Shown here: piece by piece, positions 27,523 through 38,760 of the stretch
How the letters are laid out: each line of letters opens with the position of its first letter
Numbering within the stretch: the first letter of the stretch is position 1
DNA from: Deltaproteobacteria bacterium
Lineage (GTDB): Bacteria; Myxococcota_A; Polyangia; Nannocystales; Nannocystaceae
DNA length: 64,000 nt
Assembly (NCBI GenBank): GCA_016709225.1
Contig: JADJEE010000012.1
Coordinates: 2,709,501 to 2,773,500, forward strand
Direction: 5' to 3'
Program-made: the position numbers and the translations under genes
The notes under the pieces: generated by a model
The model's input: only the letters and a program-made list of their open reading frames with translations
What the model was told of the DNA's origin: nothing
The model's database searches: none

Positions 27523-27921
27523 ATGGCCTGCTTGCGGATGCGTGGAGTGGCGGTGGTGCTGGCGATCGGCTCGGCCGCCGCTTGCTCCTATGCCGCGGAC
27601 TCCGGGGGTGGCGACGACTACCGCGATCCCTACATGGACGAGCCGTTGCCGCCGAACTGCCGCGACACCGACGCGACCACCGGCAGCGGCAGCACCGGCG
27701 TCTGCGGCGACACCGAGGCTGCGCAGGACGAGTGCGAGCGCAGCAGCGACTGTGCCGATGGGCTCGCGTGTCTCAGCGACTTCGACGGCGATCGCTCGCC
27801 GTTCCAGTGTGTCCCGCAGTGCGTGGCCACGGCGGATGAAGATCGCTGGTGCACCGACGACCTCTCGTGCTGCGATCCCGCGGCGCACTGCTCACCGCGC
27901 GGCTACTGCTTGCTCGATTGA
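27523..27921 (+). CDS. Cys-rich lipoprotein, tandem paralogue 1
   Basis: 132 residues. A signal with lipobox GSAAAC precedes an acidic linker and a 10-Cys domain that closes with DRWCTDDLSCCDPAAHCSPRGYC. The pattern WCxDDxxCCDPxAxCxxRGYC recurs in the next two genes. The paired Cys suggest a small disulfide-knotted domain. The ATG at 27523 has GAGGG before it; an ATG at 27511 is also in frame. Function unknown. Confidence 0.75.
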   Translation: MACLRMRGVAVVLAIGSAAACSYAADSGGGDDYRDPYMDEPLPPNCRDTDATTGSGSTGVCGDTEAAQDECERSSDCADGLACLSDFDGDRSPFQCVPQCVATADEDRWCTDDLSCCDPAAHCSPRGYCLLD

Positions 27922-27951
27922 CGCTGCACCATCTTGGAGACCAAAGACGCG

Positions 27952-28368
27952 ATGACGACTCATCTGAAACGAGCGACGATGCTCTGCGCTGCACTCGTGC
28001 TCGGCGGCTGTGGTGCCTCGAGCGACGAGCTCTCGGCGGGCGAGGGCTACATGCCCGAGGACCTCCCGCCGTGGACCTGCGACACCGACGCGAGCTCGGG
28101 TGGCGGGAGCGAGAGCGGCTGTGGCGATGGCACCGGCGACGTCGACCAGTGCCAGGGCGCGGGGGGCTGCGAGGTGGGCTACTGCGTCGCATCCTTCGAT
28201 GGCGACATCGGCGTGTTCGAGTGTCGGCCATCGTGCATCGAGTCGATGGACGAGACGCAGTGGTGTGCCGACGCGTCGGCGTGTTGCGACCCGGCCGCCA
28301 CGTGCGAGCGCGGCTACTGCATCAGCGACGCTGCCGGCGCGAGCTCGAGCACGGGGGACGCACCATGA
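27952..28368 (+). CDS. Cys-rich lipoprotein, tandem paralogue 2
   Basis: 138 residues. The lipobox is LVLGGC. The acidic linker CDTDASSGGGSESGCGDG matches the equivalent part of paralogue 1, and the C-terminal domain ends TQWCADASACCDPAATCERGYC. It starts 30 bases after paralogue 1 and overlaps paralogue 3 by ATGA, so the three form one operon. An in-frame TTG at 27934 is possible but the ATG at 27952 gives a normal signal. Confidence 0.8.
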   Translation: MTTHLKRATMLCAALVLGGCGASSDELSAGEGYMPEDLPPWTCDTDASSGGGSESGCGDGTGDVDQCQGAGGCEVGYCVASFDGDIGVFECRPSCIESMDETQWCADASACCDPAATCERGYCISDAAGASSSTGDAP

Positions 28369-28849
28369 CGCGGGTCCAGGCCCTCATGTCGTTCGTGTTC
28401 GCGGCGTCGCTGGGCTGCGAGCCCGACGAGCCGCCAGGCCCCGGCACCACCGGTGGGCCCACGAGTTCCGCGACCACCGAGGCCGACTCGAGTACGACCG
28501 GCGCCCACGCCACCAGTGACGGCGGCGACGCGACCACGGGTGTCGACGTGTGTCACGGCACCAGCTTCTGCGGCGCGGGCTTCTGCGTGGCGCCCTACGC
28601 CGACAACGATCGCGGGAGCTTCGATTGCGTCGATGCATGCGTCGGCCCCGACGACGAGTCCCATTGGTGCTACGACGACGCGGCGTGCTGCGATCCGACC
28701 GCCGTGTGCACCATCCGCGGCTACTGCGTGGTGCCGGGTGATTCGTCCAGCAGCGACGGCAGCAGCGGGAGCGACGGCAGCGGCAGCGGCAGCGGCAGCG
28801 GCAGCGGCAGCGGCAGCGGCGGCGGCAGCGGCAGCAGCAGCGGCGGGGT

Positions 28850-28853
<4 letters not shown>
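28365..28853 (+). CDS. Cys-rich lipoprotein, tandem paralogue 3, with Ser-Gly tail
   Basis: 162 residues. The lipobox is AASLGC, followed by a Thr/Ser linker and the third copy of the Cys domain (SHWCYDDAACCDPTAVCTIRGYC). After it comes a tail of about 30 residues made of Ser-Gly repeats from a GGCAGC hexamer array, which the other two copies lack. The stop codon lies in a CTAG that also supplies the stop of the convergent kinase gene. Confidence 0.8.
28775..28844 (+). repeat. GGCAGC hexanucleotide array
   Basis: An almost pure run of GGCAGC units encodes the Ser-Gly tail of the third Cys-rich lipoprotein. It may vary in length by slippage without breaking the frame. Confidence 0.8.
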
Positions 28854-31642
<2,789 letters not shown>

Positions 31643-31748
31643 CGGCGGAGCCGATCATGGCCCGGCGGTCCGGCCCTGCGCAAATCGACGCCCGACCGCC
31701 GGCGCGCGGGCCTGATAGGCTCGTCGGGGAAACGGGCGAGGACGGAGC

Positions 31749-32378
31749 GTGGGGTCGGACATCGAGCTGCTCGAGGCCTGGCGTGCGGGCGACCGCAGCG
31801 CCGGCAGCACGCTCTTCGAGCGCCACTTCGACAGCATCTGCCGCTTCTTCGCCAACAAGGTCGATCGCGACGTCGACGACCTGGTCCAGAAGACCTTCAT
31901 CGCGTGCGTCGAGGGCAAGGAGCGCTTCCGAGGGCACTCGAGCTTCCGCACCTACCTCTTCGGCGTCGCCCACAACGTGCTGCGCTCGACCCTGCGCACG
32001 CGCAAGCGTGAGTCCGATCGCCTCGACTTCGGTGTGACCTCGGTGTTCGACCTGGGTTTGTCGCCCACGCGCTTGCTGGCGACGGGCGGTGAGCAGATGC
32101 TCATGCTGCAGGCCCTGCGGCGCATCCCCGTGGAGCACCAGCTCGTGCTCGAGCTGTACTACTGGGAGGATCTCGAGGCCAGCGAGCTGGCCGAGGTGCT
32201 CGAGCTGCCCGAGGGCACGGTGCGCAGCCGCATCCGCCGCGCCAAGCAGTTGCTCGAAGAACAGCTGCGCGCGCTGTCCAGCGGTGACGCGGTGCTCGAG
32301 AGCACGCTGTCGGACCTCGACAGCTGGGCGCGCTCGCTTCGCGCCAAGGTGCTCGCCACCCCCGCGCCGACGAAGTGA
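31749..32378 (+). CDS. ECF-type RNA polymerase sigma factor with conserved C-terminal tail
   Basis: 209 residues from a GTG. Sigma region 2 has the FFANKVDRDVDDLVQKTFIAC and SSFRTYLFGVAHNVLRS segments. Region 4 is the HTH LELPEGTVRSRIRRAKQLL. After it comes a tail of about 35 residues with STLSDLDSWARSLRAKV; the same LxSTLxxxxxWAxxLR pattern ends the second ECF factor at 45035-45688. No anti-sigma gene is adjacent; the divergent kinase gene is the likely control partner. Confidence 0.9.
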   Translation: MGSDIELLEAWRAGDRSAGSTLFERHFDSICRFFANKVDRDVDDLVQKTFIACVEGKERFRGHSSFRTYLFGVAHNVLRSTLRTRKRESDRLDFGVTSVFDLGLSPTRLLATGGEQMLMLQALRRIPVEHQLVLELYYWEDLEASELAEVLELPEGTVRSRIRRAKQLLEEQLRALSSGDAVLESTLSDLDSWARSLRAKVLATPAPTK

Positions 32379-32424
32379 TGCCGACGAAGGCCTTCGCTCG
32401 CGCGCGTCGGAGTACGCGAGCAAC

Positions 32425-32453
32425 TTGTCGAGTCACGCGCGTTCGTGCATAAG
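32425..32453 (+). promoter_or_regulatory. Candidate housekeeping promoter
   Basis: TTGTCG (32425-32430), a 17-base spacer and CATAAG (32448-32453) precede the small membrane protein gene. The match is moderate. AAGGA within it could double as part of the leader. Confidence 0.35.
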
Positions 32454-32474
32454 GATTGAACACGGCGTCGCACG

Positions 32475-32678
32475 ATGTTCGCGGTCTTCAAGTTCGTGAT
32501 GTACACCGGCGTGGTCATGGGCCTCGCCGGTTTTGCGATGTCGAACCTGCACGACGTGCAGGCGATCGCCGGGCTGCCGCCGATCACCAAGCAGGTGCTG
32601 TCGTTCGGCGGGCTCGGCCTGATCGTCATCGGCCTCATCGGCCGGACGGCGACGCGGCCCAACGACGGCGGCTTCTAG
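32475..32678 (+). CDS. Small two-helix membrane protein, unknown function
   Basis: 67 residues with two hydrophobic segments (FKFVMYTGVVMGLAGFAM and VLSFGGLGLIVIGLIG) and a short basic tail. Strong third-position GC and a plausible upstream promoter support it as a real gene. No family recognised. It lies 96 bases after the sigma factor gene and could be part of its regulon or operon. Confidence 0.65.
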   Translation: MFAVFKFVMYTGVVMGLAGFAMSNLHDVQAIAGLPPITKQVLSFGGLGLIVIGLIGRTATRPNDGGF

Positions 32679-32705
32679 CCGGTTGGCGCGTGACGGCGCG
32701 TGACG

Positions 32706-32721
32706 GCGCGACCGGTCGCGC
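32706..32721. repeat. 16-bp perfect palindrome between convergent genes
   Basis: GCGCGACCGGTCGCGC is its own reverse complement and follows two direct copies of GGCGCGTGAC. It lies between the small membrane protein and TetR gene ends. It may be a terminator stem or a protein site; nothing decides. Confidence 0.35.
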
Positions 32722-32724
32722 TGC

Positions 32725-33357
32725 TCAGCGAACTTCGAAGCCGCGGATGAAGCCGACCGCGAACGCCTGCACGAAGGCATCGCGATCCGCGACCGGGAAC
32801 ACCGGGTGGTGCTCGCTGATGCGGCCACCGAGGATCAAGGTCGAGAGACCGTGGTTGGCGGCCCACATCATGAACGGGGCGGTCTGCACGTCGACGTCGG
32901 CGCGCAGACGTCCCGCGGCGATCGCCTCTTGGAACGCGCGCACCGTGCGGAGGTTGCTCGAGAGCAGGCGGTCGCGCTCGGCGTCCGTGAACGTGCGCCA
33001 GTCGATCTCGTCGCCTTGGAACATCAGGCGGTACAGCCACGGGTTCTCGCACGCCCACCGCACGTAGCGCACCGACTCGTCGACCAGGCGCGCGACCGGA
33101 TCGACGAGGTCGTGCGCGGGCGCGAGGTGGAGCGCGAGTCGATCGGCACCCCACAGGTTGAGGCCGCGCAGGATCGACGGCTTGCCGTCGTAGTGCTGGT
33201 ACAGCGCCGTGACGCTCAGGCCCAGTCGCGATGCGATCGCCCGCATCGTGAGGCCGTCTTCGCCGAACTCGGTGCCGATCTCGAGGCTGGCCCGCAAGAT
33301 GGCGTCCCGCAGGTCTGGCCGCGACCGCTCTTCGTTTGGCTTGCCCGTACCGTCCAT
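32725..33357 (-). CDS. TetR-family transcriptional regulator
   Basis: 210 residues. The HTH (about 18-62) has ILRASLEIGTEFGEDGLTMRAIASRLGLS then VTALYQHYDGKPSIL. The C-terminal domain includes a segment rich in aromatic residues (RWACENPWLYRLMFQG), common in TetR_C_33/WHG-type ligand domains. It is transcribed alone and divergently from the YeeE/YedE pair 188 bases away, which may be its target. Confidence 0.88.
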   Translation of the reverse strand: MDGTGKPNEERSRPDLRDAILRASLEIGTEFGEDGLTMRAIASRLGLSVTALYQHYDGKPSILRGLNLWGADRLALHLAPAHDLVDPVARLVDESVRYVRWACENPWLYRLMFQGDEIDWRTFTDAERDRLLSSNLRTVRAFQEAIAAGRLRADVDVQTAPFMMWAANHGLSTLILGGRISEHHPVFPVADRDAFVQAFAVGFIRGFEVR

Positions 33358-33545
33358 GGATATCGATCGACGGTAGCACCCTCACGCGGTGCGGCTGGAC
33401 GGAATTTCATCGGGCTGCGCGGTCCAGCCGCACCCGCGCCACCGCGCTGGGGATCGTTGCCCCGTGCGCGGATCGTCAGTTCGCTTCCGCCCGGCGTGGG
33501 CATCGCCGCGCACGCGATGCTATACCGCTGGCGAAGCCCCACCAC

Positions 33546-34022
33546 ATGCTGCTCGCGACATTGACCTCGAGATGGCCGTTCTGGGCCGGCGGAATTGCGA
33601 TCGGGCTGTTCGTGCTCGCGTTGCTCTTCGCGACGCACAACTTGCTCGGAGTCTCGTCGGGTTTTGCGGACGCCTGTTCGGCGCCCTTCGATGCCCGCGT
33701 GCGTCGCTCGTGGCGGTTGCCGTTCCTGCTCGGGATCGTGCTGGGCGGTTTCGTGGTGTCGCTGCTGAGCGGGACGTTCTCGCTCACCACGTCGATGGGG
33801 ATGTTCGATGCGCGCGTGACCGATGCCTTCGGACCCAAGGTGCTGTGGTTCGTCGGCGGCGGCGTGTTGCTCGGTTTCGGCTCGCGCCTCGCGAACGGCT
33901 GTACCTCGGGGCACGGCATCGTCGGCACGGCACTGCTGGCGAAGTCGTCCTGGCTGGCGACCGCCACCTTCATGGCCGCCGGCTTCCTGGTGACGCACTG
34001 GCTGCTCGGAGGTGCCGCATGA
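33546..34022 (+). CDS. YeeE/YedE-type transporter, first half
   Basis: 158 residues with four membrane helices. The motif LANGCTSGHGIVG carries the Cys that defines this family of thiosulfate/sulfur-compound uptake channels. In many bacteria the channel is split into two half-size proteins; the next gene is the partner, and they overlap by ATGA. The ATG at 33546 follows no strong ribosome site but gives the expected N-terminal helix. Confidence 0.85.
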   Translation: MLLATLTSRWPFWAGGIAIGLFVLALLFATHNLLGVSSGFADACSAPFDARVRRSWRLPFLLGIVLGGFVVSLLSGTFSLTTSMGMFDARVTDAFGPKVLWFVGGGVLLGFGSRLANGCTSGHGIVGTALLAKSSWLATATFMAAGFLVTHWLLGGAA

Positions 34023-34453
34023 GCGGCGGTCGGTTCGAGTGGCGCGTGCTCGGGTTCGGCACCGTGTTCGGGGCGCTGCTCCACCAGGTCGGTGTGACGG
34101 ACTACGATGCAATCGCGAAGATGTTCCTCTTCGAGGACTTCCACCTCATGGGCGTCATGGCGGTCGCGATGGTCGTCGCGGGGCTCGGCCTCGGCATCGT
34201 CCGGCGCGCGCGGACGGGGCCGCTGGCGGCCTACGCCGCAGCGGTGCAGCCCAAGCCGATGAAGCCGGGCCTCTTGATCGGCGCGGCCTTGTTCGGCGCC
34301 GGCTGGGCCATCACCGGCACGTGCCCGGGCACCGGGCTGGCGCAGATCGGCGAGGGCAAGATCATGGCGCTGTTCACCGTGCTGGGGATGCTCGTCGGCG
34401 CAGGCTTGTACCTGCGCTTCGGTGCCACGCTCGAGCGACACCTGCGACGCTAG
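34019..34453 (+). CDS. YeeE/YedE-type transporter, second half (DUF6691-like)
   Basis: 144 residues, four membrane helices. The second half-signature is ITGTCPGTGLAQIGEG, with the conserved Cys. With its partner it should form a membrane channel for thiosulfate or a related sulfur species. It ends 15 bases before murB, so the three genes may share one transcript. Confidence 0.85.
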   Translation: MSGGRFEWRVLGFGTVFGALLHQVGVTDYDAIAKMFLFEDFHLMGVMAVAMVVAGLGLGIVRRARTGPLAAYAAAVQPKPMKPGLLIGAALFGAGWAITGTCPGTGLAQIGEGKIMALFTVLGMLVGAGLYLRFGATLERHLRR

Positions 34454-34468
34454 GGGTGCTTCGCAACG

Positions 34469-35506
34469 ATGGGCCTGTGCATCGAGACCAACGTCGAGCT
34501 GGCGTCGCGCACGACGCTCGAGCTCGGCGGTCCTGCATCGCACTTCGCGAGCGTGCGTGACGAGTCGGCGCTGGTCGAAGCGCTGGCGTGGGCACGCTCG
34601 CGCGGCCTCGGCGTGTTCGTGCTGGGCGGCGGCTCCAACGTGCTGGTGCCCGACGGAGGTGTCGACGGCTTGGTGATCGACCTGCAGCTGCGCGGCGTCT
34701 CGCTCTCCGACCGCGGCGCGCAGGTCATCGTGCGTGCGGCCGCGGGCGAGCCATGGGACGAGCTGGTCGCACGCAGCTGCGACGCTGGCCTGGTCGGCAT
34801 CGAGTGCCTCTCGGGCATCCCGGGCCGGGTCGGAGCCACACCGATCCAGAACGTCGGCGCATACGGGCAAGAAGTCGCCGATGTGATCACGCAGGTACGC
34901 ACGCTCGATCGCGACAGCGGTGCCATCGCCTGGTGGCCGGCGTCGGAGTGTGGCTTCGGCTACCGCGACAGTCGCTTCAAGCGGGCGCCCGCGGCCGCGA
35001 TCGTGCTCGAGGTCGAGTACGCGCTGCGCCGCGACGTCGCCGTGGTGCCGCGCTACGCCGAGCTGGCGGCCGCGCTGGCCGAGGGCGGTGGGAGCGGCCC
35101 CACCGACGCGCGCCGGGTCGTGCTCGCGCTGCGCCGCGCCAAGTCGATGGTCATCGATGCAAGCGACGAGAACCGCCGCAGCGCGGGCTCGTTCTTCACC
35201 AACCCCGTGGTCGCGGTCGAGGTCGCCGACGCGGTGTTCGAACGTGCCGGCGAGCCGGGCCCGCGGTGGCCGCAGGCCGACGGCCGCGTGAAGCTGGCGG
35301 CGGGCTGGCTCATCGAGCGCGCCGGCTTCACCCGCGGCCTGCGACGCGGCCACGTCGGCATCTCGAGCAAGCACGCGCTCGCGCTCGTGCACCACGGCGG
35401 CGGCACCACGGCCGAGCTGCTGGCGCTCGCCGAGGAGATCGTCGGTGCGGTGCGGCAGCGCTTCGGTGTCACGCTCGAGCGCGAACCGGTGCTGCTCGGG
35501 GGCTAG
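34469..35506 (+). CDS. murB: UDP-N-acetylenolpyruvoylglucosamine reductase
   Basis: 345 residues. An FAD-binding PCMH-type domain includes VLGGGSNVLVPDGG and GIPGRVGATPIQNVGAYGQE. The YRDSRFK segment and SAGSFFTNP supply the catalytic Arg and Ser of MurB. The C-terminal segment AGWLIERAGF is also conserved. It makes UDP-MurNAc in peptidoglycan synthesis. It is unusual that it stands outside the mur/fts cluster, behind sulfur-transport genes, so it may not be the only copy. Confidence 0.93.
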   Translation: MGLCIETNVELASRTTLELGGPASHFASVRDESALVEALAWARSRGLGVFVLGGGSNVLVPDGGVDGLVIDLQLRGVSLSDRGAQVIVRAAAGEPWDELVARSCDAGLVGIECLSGIPGRVGATPIQNVGAYGQEVADVITQVRTLDRDSGAIAWWPASECGFGYRDSRFKRAPAAAIVLEVEYALRRDVAVVPRYAELAAALAEGGGSGPTDARRVVLALRRAKSMVIDASDENRRSAGSFFTNPVVAVEVADAVFERAGEPGPRWPQADGRVKLAAGWLIERAGFTRGLRRGHVGISSKHALALVHHGGGTTAELLALAEEIVGAVRQRFGVTLEREPVLLGG

Positions 35507-35534
35507 AAGCTGCTCGACGGCGGCGCGATCGGGG

Positions 35535-36749
35535 TCAACCGGTCTTGCTCGTGCGCGCGTCGCCCCGCAGCACGCGGCCGAGGATCGCCGCGCCGCCCTC
35601 GACCATCGCGGTGTCGCACGAGTACGCGAAGCGCATCGAGTTCAGCGCGGCGGTGCCAAACGCGTCGCCGGGCGTGTTGCCGACGCCCTCGGCGCACAGC
35701 AGCTCGGAGATCGCGTCGGTGTCGGATACGCCCAGGCGCTCGAACAGCGACGGCGCGAGCTCGACCCACAGGAAGAAGGTGCCGCGGGGCTCGAAGACCC
35801 GCACGCCGTCGATGCCGACCAGCGCAGCCATGAGCACGTCGCGGCGCTTCTGGTACTCGGCGAGCATGGTCGCGTGATGGCTGCGATCGCCCTGCAGGGC
35901 CGCGAGCGCGCCCCACTGCGCGAGGCTGTTGACGCCGTTGATCGTGCAGCGCAGGACCTTCTGCAGCCGCTCCATCAGCTTGGGATCGTGCACCACGAGG
36001 GCGCCGACCCGCAGGCCCGCCATCGCGTGGCTCTTCGAGAAGCTGAACACCGTCATCACGCGGTGGGCCCAGTCACCCGCGAGGCTCGCGATCGAGTGGT
36101 GCTGGTGCGGCGCGTAGAGCACGTGCTCGTAGGCCTCGTCGGACACGATCCACAGGTCGTGGCGGCGGGCGATGTCGACCAGCGCCAACAACGTCTCGCG
36201 CGAGAGCACGGCGCCGGTGGGGTTGTGGGGCGTGTTGACGAAGATCGCCTTGGTGCGCGGCGTGATGCGGCGCTCGACCTCGTCGGGTGCGTACTCGTAG
36301 CCCTGCTCGTAGCGCAGTGGCACCGCGACCGCGCGACCGCGGGCGAGGCGGATGTTCTCCACCACCTCGGTCCACATCGGGTCGGGCACGATGACCTCGT
36401 CATCGGTGTCGAGCAACGCATGGAACGCGCAGAACAACGCATGCATCGCGCCGTGCGTGACGAACACGTGCTCGGGGCTCGGCACCGCGATGTGGTTCTC
36501 CTGCGAGGCCTTGTGTGCCAGCGCAGCGCGCAGCTCGGGGATGCCGGCGTTGGGGATGTAGTGGGTCTTGCCCGCGCGCGCGGCCGCGACCATCGCGTCG
36601 ATCACGTGGGGTGGCGGCGTGAAGCTCGGGTCGCCGGACTCGAGCCGGTACACGGGCTTGCCCTCCGCCGCGACTCGAAAGAGCCGCTCACGAATCTGCA
36701 CGATCTTACCCAGCGACAACCCATCGATGACGTGGATGTGTTCGTTCAT
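35535..36749 (-). CDS. PLP-dependent class I/II aminotransferase
   Basis: 404 residues. PLP-binding residues are visible: NTPHNPTG (substrate/cofactor Asn), SDEAYEHVLY (Asp/Tyr) and the Schiff-base Lys in SFSKSHAMAGLRVG. It belongs to the aspartate/aromatic aminotransferase fold type I group; the amino donor is not clear from sequence. The ATG lies one base after the TGA of the kinase gene upstream (TGACATG), so the two are almost certainly co-translated. Confidence 0.92.
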   Translation of the reverse strand: MNEHIHVIDGLSLGKIVQIRERLFRVAAEGKPVYRLESGDPSFTPPPHVIDAMVAAARAGKTHYIPNAGIPELRAALAHKASQENHIAVPSPEHVFVTHGAMHALFCAFHALLDTDDEVIVPDPMWTEVVENIRLARGRAVAVPLRYEQGYEYAPDEVERRITPRTKAIFVNTPHNPTGAVLSRETLLALVDIARRHDLWIVSDEAYEHVLYAPHQHHSIASLAGDWAHRVMTVFSFSKSHAMAGLRVGALVVHDPKLMERLQKVLRCTINGVNSLAQWGALAALQGDRSHHATMLAEYQKRRDVLMAALVGIDGVRVFEPRGTFFLWVELAPSLFERLGVSDTDAISELLCAEGVGNTPGDAFGTAALNSMRFAYSCDTAMVEGGAAILGRVLRGDARTSKTG

Positions 36750-36750
36750 G

Positions 36751-37908
36751 TCAGCCAAAGGCGAAGTAGACGATCAAGCCGCCGACCAGGGCCAGGCCCA
36801 GGGCTCCCAGCGCCAGCGCGGCCGGCGAGATGCCGTGCTGGGGCTCGTTGTCGATGACCGGCGCGCGGCTGTTGCTCTTGGCGGCTGCGTCGGCCTTCTG
36901 TGAGGACGGACCGCGCAGCGCGGCGGCGAACTCCGCCATGCTCTGGTAGCGCTGCTCGGGCTCCTTGGCCATCGCTCGCTTGATCACGCCGTCGACCCAG
37001 TCGGGCAGGTCGCGCGCGATGCTGCTGGGCGGACGCGGGGTCTCGTTGAGGTGCTTGTAGATGACGTCGTACTCGTTCTTGCCCGAGAACGGCGGACCTG
37101 CGGTGAGCAGCGCGTAGGCGGTCGCGCCCAACGAGTAGATGTCGGCGCGGTGATCGACGTGGCGGCCCTGCGCCTGCTCCGGCGCCATGTAGTCGGGCGT
37201 GCCCATCACCACGCCGGTCTGCGTGACGATGCTGTCGGTCGGGTTGGCCAGGCGCGCGATGCCGAAGTCGAGCACCTTGATGAAGTCGTGATCGCCCGCC
37301 ATGTCGACGCGATAGAAGTTCGCCGGCTTGACGTCGCGGTGGATGATGCCGGTGTCGTGTGCGGCCTGCAGCGCGTCGCACAGCTGGATCATGATGTGCT
37401 GCACCCGCGGCCACGGCAGCTTGCCCTGCTTCTTGAGCAGCGTGCCGAGGTCCTCGCCGCCCTCGAGGTACTCCATCACGAAGAACACCGCGCCGTTGGG
37501 CGTGGTGCCGAAGTCGGTGACGTCGACGATGTGCTTGCTGCCGACCTGCGTGGCCGCACGGGCCTCGCGACGGAAGCGGCGCACCGCCTCGGGCAGGCGG
37601 CACAGCGACGGACGCATGACCTTGACCGCGAGCTTCTTGCCGATCTCGGTGTGTTCGGCGAGGAACACCCAGCCCATCGCGCCTTCGCCGAGCTTGGTCA
37701 GCAGCTTGTAGCGATCGGCGAGCACGGTGCCGAGCAGCAGATCGGCCATCGAGCCGATCGGTGGGCGCGTGCGCGGCGGCTCGGTCGCGGGCGGACGTCC
37801 GAGGCCCCGCGCCGGCGTGGCCGACGGCCGCAGGTCCATCGTGCGCGGGGCGGTCTGATCGGTCCCGGAGGTCACCGGATCAGGGCTCGGATCGCGCGTG
37901 TCGACCAT
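36751..37908 (-). CDS. Ser/Thr protein kinase with C-terminal membrane anchor
   Basis: 385 residues. After a Pro/Thr-rich leader of about 55, the kinase domain (66-330) has GEGAMGWV (74-81), Lys96, HRDVKPAN (190-197), LDFGIAR (213-219) and MAPEQAQGR. An Ala/Lys/Ser linker leads to a single terminal helix (ALALGALGLALVGGLIVYFAF). There is no sensor domain outside the membrane. It is coupled to the aminotransferase gene downstream, an unusual partner. Confidence 0.92.
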   Translation of the reverse strand: MVDTRDPSPDPVTSGTDQTAPRTMDLRPSATPARGLGRPPATEPPRTRPPIGSMADLLLGTVLADRYKLLTKLGEGAMGWVFLAEHTEIGKKLAVKVMRPSLCRLPEAVRRFRREARAATQVGSKHIVDVTDFGTTPNGAVFFVMEYLEGGEDLGTLLKKQGKLPWPRVQHIMIQLCDALQAAHDTGIIHRDVKPANFYRVDMAGDHDFIKVLDFGIARLANPTDSIVTQTGVVMGTPDYMAPEQAQGRHVDHRADIYSLGATAYALLTAGPPFSGKNEYDVIYKHLNETPRPPSSIARDLPDWVDGVIKRAMAKEPEQRYQSMAEFAAALRGPSSQKADAAAKSNSRAPVIDNEPQHGISPAALALGALGLALVGGLIVYFAFG

Positions 37909-37948
37909 CGCGTAGGGGCAGTCGTACCACGCTTCGTGCGCGGTTGCA

Positions 37949-38710
37949 TCACGCGACGGACACGCCGAGCGCAGCGAGCTGCGCCTCGGCCTTGGCCGCC
38001 CAGCCCGAGTTGGCGAGCGGGCTCGCGGGCGAGGGATGCAGGATGGTGCCGCACGGGATCTCGAGCGCGGCCGCGTGGGGCTCGGCGCGCTTGCACGCGA
38101 AACCACCGACGCCCACGACCAGGCGCGGACGCAGCACCTCGAGCGCCGCGGCGAGTGCACGGTCGCAGGCGGCGAACAGCGCCGCGCGCTCGTCGGCGGC
38201 GAGCTTGTCGGGCGTGCGGTTGCGACCCGAGGCCTCGAGGAACGCGAGCGGGCAGTAGTTCATCACGAAGAATCGCGCGAAGAAGCGCTCGGGCGTGCCG
38301 AAGCGATCGCGCGCCCAGCCCCACACGCGCGCGCCCGAGACCTCGGAGCGTGTGCATCCGAAGCCCTCGACCGGTCGGCTCGGATGTTCGCGCGGCGGTC
38401 GACCCACCGTGCCCTCGATGCCCATCCACGATCGTACGAGTTCGACCTCGCCGAACGGCACGCCGGTCTGTGCCATGCCGAACGGCCCGGGGTTCATGCC
38501 CAGCAGCACCACGCGTCCGGTGCCTTCGCCGAAGCGTCGCAGGTAGGCCTCGTGGGGGGCCTGTGCGTAGCGCAGGGGGTTGTAGACGTGCGTCACCGGC
38601 TCGCCGAACTGCAGGCGATCGACGTCCTTGGTGAGCTTGCGTGTGATCGTGACGAGGTCCAACGCGGGCGCGAAGGTACCACGGCGCGCATGCGCTCCAG
38701 GGGTCCGCAC
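37949..38710 (-). CDS. SMUG1-type uracil-DNA glycosylase
   Basis: 253 residues. The SMUG1 signature is clear: motif one GMNPGPFGMAQTGVPFGEV with catalytic Asn, the VWGWARDRFG/FFVMNYCPLAF central segments, and motif two HPSPASPLANSGW. The enzyme removes uracil and oxidised pyrimidines from DNA at the start of base excision repair. It begins at a GTG at 38710. SMUG1 is rare in bacteria but known in myxobacteria and relatives. It stands 40 bases upstream of the kinase gene on the same strand. Confidence 0.9.
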   Translation of the reverse strand: MRTPGAHARRGTFAPALDLVTITRKLTKDVDRLQFGEPVTHVYNPLRYAQAPHEAYLRRFGEGTGRVVLLGMNPGPFGMAQTGVPFGEVELVRSWMGIEGTVGRPPREHPSRPVEGFGCTRSEVSGARVWGWARDRFGTPERFFARFFVMNYCPLAFLEASGRNRTPDKLAADERAALFAACDRALAAALEVLRPRLVVGVGGFACKRAEPHAAALEIPCGTILHPSPASPLANSGWAAKAEAQLAALGVSVA

Positions 38711-38760
38711 GATGTCGGTGGCGCGGCCGACCCAGGGCGGGTCGGCCGCGTGGCAGCGCG

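Noticed and set aside
28775..28844. Short direct repeats resembling a CRISPR array
   Set aside because: They are uninterrupted hexamers without spacers inside a coding region.
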